Assembly (NCBI RefSeq): GCF_016862075.1
Contig: NZ_BOMG01000042.1
Coordinates: 310,001 to 374,000, forward strand
Reading direction: 5' to 3'
Source: Actinoplanes couchii
GTDB taxonomy: Bacteria > Actinomycetota > Actinomycetes > Mycobacteriales > Micromonosporaceae
DNA length: 64,000 bases
Shown: positions 55,601-61,034 of the stretch, piece after piece
How positions within the stretch are numbered: position 1 is the stretch's first letter
Layout: each line of letters opens with the position of its first letter
Notes under the pieces: generated by a model
The model's database searches: none
What the model was told of the DNA's origin: nothing
What the model saw: only the letters and a program-made list of their open reading frames with translations
Made by a program: the position numbers and the translations under genes

Positions 55601-58578
55601 CGCCTGAGCTCACCGAGTGGCTGGACGAGGCTCATCGCGCGGCCAAGCGGTTCCTCGGCAAACGTAAGGCGCTTCAGCGAGTCGCGGATCATCTGACACC
55701 GCTCACCCGGACGGGCGTGGCGGTTGAGGCTGACCAGGTCGTACCGGTCATCACTCGACTATTGCAGGTAGTGGAACGGGTCGGCTTGTTGCGGACGCGG
55801 GCCGGAGTCCTCGACGGGCTGCGCCTACCATCGGACTGGCCGGTCGAGGCCTCTGACGCGGCGGAGCAACTGTCGGCAGCCCGGCAGGACGTCGTGATCG
55901 GCCGAGCCTTGTCTCAGGAACATCCGGACGTATGGAGTCTCCTCGTCGCCGACTCGGGCCCGGAGATCGCACGCCTCCTCGAGTGCGTGCTCACCACCTG
56001 GACCGCATGGCGGGCAGCACTTCACAGCCGCCAGGTGGAGTTCGGGTTCTGGGCCGGCGAGACGGGCTGGTTCGAGGCCTGGCAGCGGGACGGGGCGACC
56101 TGGCAGGCCGATCTGGGCCGCGACGGTCTACTGGCGCCGCAACGATGGGCGGCCGTACTGGCTAACACGGATCCGTTGACCCGTGCGGGTCTCGGTGCGT
56201 TCCGTGATCAGTTGTTACGCGCCGAGATCCCGGCGGATGCGGCCGAGGACGCGTACCGGCGTGGCGTCGCCGCGACCGCATTGACCGGCCGGCTTCGAGC
56301 CGGGCACCTCGACTACTTCGATCCGGACGTACACGACAACGAGATCTCACAATTCCAGAAGACCGCGGCCGAGTTGCGTGCTGCGCTGCCGGACCATCTG
56401 CCGTCGCTACTTGTGGAACGGCGCCCGTTCCACCCGGGAGAACGCCGTGGCGGAGTCGCGGATCTGGCCGCCGAGCTACGTCGTAAGCGCGGTGGGAAGT
56501 CGTTCCGGGAGTTGTTCACCGCAAACTCTGAGGTCATCCTGACACTGACACCCTGTGTACTGGTCAGCCCGGCCTCCGCGGCCACCTTTCTGGCACCGGA
56601 CGCGGCCAGGTTCGACATCGTGATCTTCGACGAGGCGTCGCAGATCAGGGTGCCCGAGGCGATCGGAGCCATGGGCCGCGGCCGGTCTGCTGTCATCGTC
56701 GGTGATTCCCGGCAGATGCCGCCCACCTCCATCATGCAGGCCTCGGGCGGCGACGATGAACACACCGCCGAGGACGAACCGATCCCCGAGGACCTCGACA
56801 GCATCCTGAGTGAGGCGGTGGAGTCCGGTCTGCCGCAGCGCTGGCTCACCTGGCACTACCGTAGTCACGACGAGTCATTGATCGCCTTCTCGAACCGCTA
56901 CTACTACGACAACAAGCTCTCCAGCATGCCTTCGCCCGGTGTGGCCGAAACCGCCGGTGTCCAGTGGCGGAGAGTGAACGGCCGCTACGACCGTGGTGCC
57001 AGCCGGACGAACGATGTCGAGGCGCGCGAGATCGTCATGGAGATCTCCCGGCGGTTGCGTGCTCCTACGACCAGAGCCTCGTCGATCGGTGTCGTGACCT
57101 TCAACCTTCCGCAACGCGACCTGATTCTGAACATGCTCGAGGAGACCACCGATCCGTTGATCCGTGACAGAATGTCTGATGGCCGGCCCGAACCGATCTT
57201 CGTCAAGAACCTCGAGAACGTTCAAGGCGACGAACGTGATGTCATCCTGTTCTCGCTCGCCTTCTCCACTGATCCGGGAACTGGCCGGTTACCCCTGAAC
57301 CTCGGCCCGTTGAGTCAATCCGGCGGCGAGCGACGATTCAACGTCGCCATCACCCGTGCCCGCCGACAGGTCGTCCTCTTCGCCTCCTTCGACCCGTCCG
57401 ACATCGACCTGGCGCGGACCTCGTCGGTGGGAACCCATCATCTTCGGGCGTACTGCGAGATGGCAGCCGCTGGGGTGGAGACCCTCGGAGACCTCTCCAG
57501 CACCCGGCGCCACAATCGCGATCGGATCCGGGAGGAGGTGTCCGCCGCTATCGAGCAACGCGGATTCGAGGTCACTACCTGTCATGGGTTGTCCGACTTC
57601 ACCGTCGATATAGCCGTCCGGGCCGTGGGAGCCGCGCGTTGGCAGGTCGCGGTGATGCTGGATGGTCCGCAGTGGGGCCTGCGTCCCACGGTGGCAGACC
57701 GGGACGACGCCCCAGCCCTTCTGAACACCATCATGGGCTGGCCGGAGGTGGTGCGATTCTGGTTGCCCGCCTGGATCCGTGATCGCTCGCGGGTCCTCGA
57801 CGCGGTAGCCGCCGCAGTCGAACGAGCCGTTACCGAGGGCGACTGTCCTGTCGTGCACGCCTCGCCCGAGTACCTCCTACACCCGGAGGAAGGCCGGGAC
57901 GAAACGGAGATCCCGCTTCCGGATGAGGCCGAGTTCCGTACTGATCCACTGATGCCGGCCTGGGATGAGAAATCCACGGTAGGACTGGTCGTCTCGGGTT
58001 CCGGTTGTTCAGACTTTGTACCTTACGCACCGACTCCGCTGGGGCAACGCGGCGACATCGATCTCATCGACAGCAGCCCGGCCATCCGGGCCGCCGTTCG
58101 CTCCGCGATCGAGCAGGTGGTCGAAGCCGAGGGACCGGTGGAACAGCAGCGCCTGGCTCGGCTGGTGCTGGCCCGCTACGGCTTCACCAAGGCGCACGCC
58201 GACCGCCGAGCGGCCGTCCTCGCCTTGGCTCAACCGGAACTGTTCCGCAACAGTGCGGCGGGCGTCTTCGTTTGGCCGCCCGACCTCGACGCGGAATCAT
58301 GGCGTGGATACCGCCGCACCAACTTGAGTTCGGATCGTGCGTTCGAGGACATCGCGCCAGAGGAGATCGCGAACGCGGCATACAGTGCACTGGCGGCGCG
58401 CCCTGATCTGGGCGAGTCGGATCTGCTGCGGTCGACCCTGGAACTACTCGGGTACCGCCGTATGACTGAGAAGATCGACAGGTTGTTGCGGCACGGTCTT
58501 GAGGTTGGTCAGCGTACTGGCGCTCTGGCCCGGGACAGGGACGGCTCCTATTACGTCGAAGCCAGTCGATCCGTGTAG
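52663..58578 (+). CDS. Giant DUF4011-SF1 helicase-Vsr-like-DUF3320 protein
   Basis: 1,971 residues from GTG 52663 (AGAGGA upstream). N-terminal beta-sandwich ~1-130; a transglutaminase-like segment (GRLGNCVDLSVTYAACLEQAG with Cys231, DGHAIAGF with His257); DUF4011 ~395-450 (ALLDLSLRNPLLSLPTRGKG); SF1 helicase with Walker A GPPGTGKSQT (~702-711), FDEASQ (Asp1323/Glu1324), GDSRQMPP, HYRSH, VQGDERDVILFS and RFNVAITRAR; a Vsr-like nuclease region ~1635-1710 (LSDFTVDIAV, where the usual I-E-C-D reads V-M-L-D, Met1665); and C-terminal DUF3320 ~1785-1965. Large helicases of this type are recurrent in defence islands. It is divergent from the MutL-like operon, so co-function is inferred from position. 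Confidence 0.9.
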   Translation: MNSDVFEPVKLEAHWLKVQLHLQPAINLALVHNRVPPVRRLRIDNRGPDAIEGLEVSLAIDGPDGALCEPWRDGVPTMRGWKTWGDFTSFGPDVAVLRGTNEAFPVEYRLTVARRGHPDLLASIPSLVLAHDEWFNSPLLFDTLAAFVQPNTAAVDAVLRTAAQIMVDTTGSGSMDGYQSGPGRAANIAGAIYEALRQSGIHYRQSAASFEKSGQKIRTTAAVLEGRLGNCVDLSVTYAACLEQAGLRPLIWLLDGHAIAGFLTVEGHLPTAVITEANLLISMVESGRAVPVELTAVGPGTNSLDFPAAVQAGLGHFRDGRSALHGVVDIHQAHRNGVRPLPSRESMSSPQIPEAGAVPSGQGSIELPPGAARVWVEDRAADEELPEEQDDSPLRIQQWKRALLDLSLRNPLLSLPTRGKGLGLHVAAGGLALLDDLIHAGKRLEVVPQDQISHLDELAGARRAMNLDADVVTQLLRDDHRIFGAVDEKRYRTVMRGLQRDARTMEQETGGNYLYLTIGTLVHPKARGGEAHAPLFLLPVRIEGGTGRLAYHLVVDGSQVASANQCLVEWLRVRHGVQIAELERPIRDEHGLDIPKTLAAIREHLVLNRLNYRIDEIASLRLLQFSTVQLWRDLRDHWPVFMANPVVRHLVESTGATFDDPLGDPADLTVDESRLHLPIPADGSQMQAIVTAERGYSFVLEGPPGTGKSQTITNLIATAITRGRSVLFVAEKQAALEVVKSRLASIGLAPFTLDLHGRTQSMNAIREQLYQSLEQADRGDATTWTAVESAYRAKLSALARYPERLHTRSSAGWTAWSAFEAVLVYGEGPTAVIPAGFLDVAAPDRERVERNLEDFVAVAQSTQLRYGHPWALSGLRGVDGLDQTALHTIAGDLEKARAHVMSRPELAACIKRLAEPGALTTFQPAARLTAAGRLPDRVATQRAREPGWDGQVAQLGADLQQFRRDHEDELRDFQLGLLSAPELTEWLDEAHRAAKRFLGKRKALQRVADHLTPLTRTGVAVEADQVVPVITRLLQVVERVGLLRTRAGVLDGLRLPSDWPVEASDAAEQLSAARQDVVIGRALSQEHPDVWSLLVADSGPEIARLLECVLTTWTAWRAALHSRQVEFGFWAGETGWFEAWQRDGATWQADLGRDGLLAPQRWAAVLANTDPLTRAGLGAFRDQLLRAEIPADAAEDAYRRGVAATALTGRLRAGHLDYFDPDVHDNEISQFQKTAAELRAALPDHLPSLLVERRPFHPGERRGGVADLAAELRRKRGGKSFRELFTANSEVILTLTPCVLVSPASAATFLAPDAARFDIVIFDEASQIRVPEAIGAMGRGRSAVIVGDSRQMPPTSIMQASGGDDEHTAEDEPIPEDLDSILSEAVESGLPQRWLTWHYRSHDESLIAFSNRYYYDNKLSSMPSPGVAETAGVQWRRVNGRYDRGASRTNDVEAREIVMEISRRLRAPTTRASSIGVVTFNLPQRDLILNMLEETTDPLIRDRMSDGRPEPIFVKNLENVQGDERDVILFSLAFSTDPGTGRLPLNLGPLSQSGGERRFNVAITRARRQVVLFASFDPSDIDLARTSSVGTHHLRAYCEMAAAGVETLGDLSSTRRHNRDRIREEVSAAIEQRGFEVTTCHGLSDFTVDIAVRAVGAARWQVAVMLDGPQWGLRPTVADRDDAPALLNTIMGWPEVVRFWLPAWIRDRSRVLDAVAAAVERAVTEGDCPVVHASPEYLLHPEEGRDETEIPLPDEAEFRTDPLMPAWDEKSTVGLVVSGSGCSDFVPYAPTPLGQRGDIDLIDSSPAIRAAVRSAIEQVVEAEGPVEQQRLARLVLARYGFTKAHADRRAAVLALAQPELFRNSAAGVFVWPPDLDAESWRGYRRTNLSSDRAFEDIAPEEIANAAYSALAARPDLGESDLLRSTLELLGYRRMTEKIDRLLRHGLEVGQRTGALARDRDGSYYVEASRSV

Positions 58579-58604
58579 TAGTCAACGAAAGGCGATCGCT
58601 GGTC

Positions 58605-59285
58605 ATGCCCGCGGAGCGGTTCATCCTGGCCCAGTCGTGGTGGTTGGCGAGTCAGTTGTTTCGCCGGCATCCGAAGCTGACCCTCATCGAGACGCATCCC
58701 GGTGGAGGCCTGTACGACTGCCTCACGCTGGTGAGCGGCCAGTCCAGCCTGATACACATCAATCGGGTCGGGGGCATCGACGTCTCCGTCGCATCGGACG
58801 AGCCGTTCAAGATGGCGATTGAAGAGTTGTTCGACCTCCCTGATCCGGTCGAGATCATTCCGAGGATCGAAACAGCAGCGCGGATCGACTCACCGGCCCA
58901 GGCGCCACCTTCCACGCCGGCTGCACTGACGTATCGCGCGATCGCGCACCTGATGGCGATCACCGTCAACGACAAACGCCGTTGGGACGTCCGGAACGAG
59001 CGGATCGACTCCAGTGGTATGGGTGGCGGCGGAACCCTCGGCAGCCTGGCCAAGTTCCCCGTCGCCGCCGCGCGAGCCAAGGAGAAACGTCCGGGTGATC
59101 TTCTTGGAGACCCCCTCTACCGATATTGGGGTGTCCTACGTGACGGTAAGGCGATCGCCGTTCTCGACACCGACGGTTACGCGTATGTGGGCCATCAGGT
59201 ACACCATCTACCCACGCTGTATCAGGCGGGCAATCGGCGAGTGACAGCGATGACCGCGGCCGCGTTCGCCGAGATCCTGCCCTGA
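58605..59285 (+). CDS. Uncharacterised protein, possibly TY-Chap2-like putative peptide chaperone
   Basis: 226 residues. It opens FILAQSWWLASQLFRRHPKLTLIETHPGGGLYDCLTLV, a conserved-looking alpha/beta unit with an HPGGG motif. Later segments are AALTYRAIAHLMAI and YRYWGVLRDGKAIAVLDTDGYAYVG. The opening resembles proteins described as TY-Chap2 family in conflict systems, but I am not certain. There is no catalytic motif and no membrane segment. It starts 26 bp after the giant helicase on the same strand, so it is likely its operon partner. It converges on recD with zero gap. Confidence 0.7.
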   Translation: MPAERFILAQSWWLASQLFRRHPKLTLIETHPGGGLYDCLTLVSGQSSLIHINRVGGIDVSVASDEPFKMAIEELFDLPDPVEIIPRIETAARIDSPAQAPPSTPAALTYRAIAHLMAITVNDKRRWDVRNERIDSSGMGGGGTLGSLAKFPVAAARAKEKRPGDLLGDPLYRYWGVLRDGKAIAVLDTDGYAYVGHQVHHLPTLYQAGNRRVTAMTAAAFAEILP

Positions 59286-61034
59286 TCAGACCGGCACTCC
59301 GAGGCTCTCGCGCAGTCCGCTGGCTCGGGCGATCGGGCGTTCCACCGCTGTTCGGACGGCCTCCTCGGTGCCCAGTACCCGCAGGCCGTTCTTTGCTCGG
59401 GTGACTGCGGTGTAGAACAGTTCCCGGGTCAGCAACGGTGAACTCGCCGGTGGCAGGATCAGCGACACGCGTTCGAACTGGCTGCCCTGGCTGCGGTGGA
59501 CCGTCACCGCGTACAGCGGCTGTGCCTGTGACAACCGGGACGGTGACACCGACACCAGTTCCTCGCCCCGGGCGAACACCGCCCGCAACCCGTCCGGGCT
59601 CTGCACGATCACCCCGGTGTCCCCGTTGAACAAGCCCGCCTCGTAGTCGTTTGCCGTGATCAGAAGCGGTCGTCCGGGAACCGCGTCGCCCCACTCCGGC
59701 ACCCCCAGCCACCGGGCCACCTCGGCGGTCCACCAGGCCACCCCGAACGGCCCCCGCCGGTGCGCGCACAGCAGCCGGTGTGTCTCCAGACACCGCAACG
59801 CCCCCGCCGCGTCCCCCTCGGCGGCGGCCGCCGCCACCGCCCGCAACGAGTCGACGACCTCCTCCCGGAGCCCCGCACACTCCACCGCGGAAGTCTCGAC
59901 GAACTCCAGCTGCCCTCCGCCACCCCGCAGCAGACCTACGACGGCGTCCGCGTCCCCACGGCGCACCGCGGCGGCCAGTGCGGCCAGGTCTCCGCCGAAT
60001 CGCCAGATCCGGTCCAGTGTCACGACACCGTTGGTGATCACCGAGTCGGCCGTGTCGACCGAGGTCAGCGCGGACTGCAACTCCGGCTCGGGAAGCCCGG
60101 GAGCGGCCACGATGTCGCCGAGTACGGCCCCGGCCTCCACCGACGCCAGCTGTCCGGGGTCGCCGACGAGGATCAGCCGGGCGTCGGGCCGGATCGCGTC
60201 GATCAGCCGGGCCATCAACGTCAGCGACACCATCGAACTCTCGTCCACCACGATCACGTCGTACGGCAGCCGATGTGCCCGGTGATGTCGGAACCGGGTC
60301 CGCGTCCCGGGCTGCCGCCCCAGCAGCCGGTGCAGCGTCGACGCCTGCAACCCGATGATCCCGGCCCGGTCCGCGTCGGGCAGCGCCGCCGCGGCTTCCC
60401 GCACCGCCTCGGTCAACCGGGCCGCGGCCTTCCCGGTCGGGGCCGCCAGGGCGATCCGTAACGGACCGCCGGGTTGGGCACGCAGCACCGCGAGCATCCG
60501 GGCGACCGCTGTGGTCTTGCCGGTCCCCGGCCCGCCGGCCAGCACCGACACCCATCGCAGGGTGCTCACCGCGGCGGCCAGCCGTTGCCGGCACGACGAG
60601 GCGTCGAACAGCCGGTCGAGATCGGCACGCAGCCGGGTCAGGTCGGCGGCGGGCGGATCGGTGGCCCGTTGCTGCAGCTGACGGCGGATCGACTCCTCCT
60701 CCCGCCAGTACCGGTCCAGATAGAGCAGCCCGTTGGCCAGCCGTAACGGCCGCCCGGGTGTGCCGTCGCGGGACACCATCGGGCTGCGGGCGCAGGCGTC
60801 GAGCCAGGCCGCCGGTTCGGGCCAGGGAAGTTCGCCGGCGTCGAGGATCGCCACGGTGCCGCTGACCGTCGCCAGATCCACACAGACCGAGCCCATTCGC
60901 AGTGCCCGGACTGCCAGGGCGGCGGCCAGGCGGACCGTCTCGTCGGTCTCCCCGGTGAGGGATCCGATCCTCGAAGCGACGTGCAGATCGGCCAGATCCA
61001 ACACGCCTGCCGTATCGAATGCGGTGAGTGTCAC
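59286..61034 (-). CDS. recD: Exodeoxyribonuclease V subunit alpha (RecD)
   Basis: 582 residues from GTG 61034, which overlaps the RecB stop by 4 bp. SF1B helicase motifs: Walker A AGGPGTGKTTAVARML, Ia APTGKAAARLTEA, DESSMVSL, GDPGQLASVEAGAVLGD, and the C-terminal VTVHRSQGSQFERV and FYTAVTRAK (motifs V and VI). An N-terminal regulatory domain (~1-160) matches RecD1. With RecB and RecC it forms the dsDNA-end-resecting helicase-nuclease. Confidence 0.96.
   Translation of the reverse strand: MTLTAFDTAGVLDLADLHVASRIGSLTGETDETVRLAAALAVRALRMGSVCVDLATVSGTVAILDAGELPWPEPAAWLDACARSPMVSRDGTPGRPLRLANGLLYLDRYWREEESIRRQLQQRATDPPAADLTRLRADLDRLFDASSCRQRLAAAVSTLRWVSVLAGGPGTGKTTAVARMLAVLRAQPGGPLRIALAAPTGKAAARLTEAVREAAAALPDADRAGIIGLQASTLHRLLGRQPGTRTRFRHHRAHRLPYDVIVVDESSMVSLTLMARLIDAIRPDARLILVGDPGQLASVEAGAVLGDIVAAPGLPEPELQSALTSVDTADSVITNGVVTLDRIWRFGGDLAALAAAVRRGDADAVVGLLRGGGGQLEFVETSAVECAGLREEVVDSLRAVAAAAAEGDAAGALRCLETHRLLCAHRRGPFGVAWWTAEVARWLGVPEWGDAVPGRPLLITANDYEAGLFNGDTGVIVQSPDGLRAVFARGEELVSVSPSRLSQAQPLYAVTVHRSQGSQFERVSLILPPASSPLLTRELFYTAVTRAKNGLRVLGTEEAVRTAVERPIARASGLRESLGVPV

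Noticed and set aside
58966..60594. 542-residue minus-strand frame within recD
   Set aside because: Composition is Arg/Gly-rich and motif-free, while the alternative frame contains all RecD helicase motifs.
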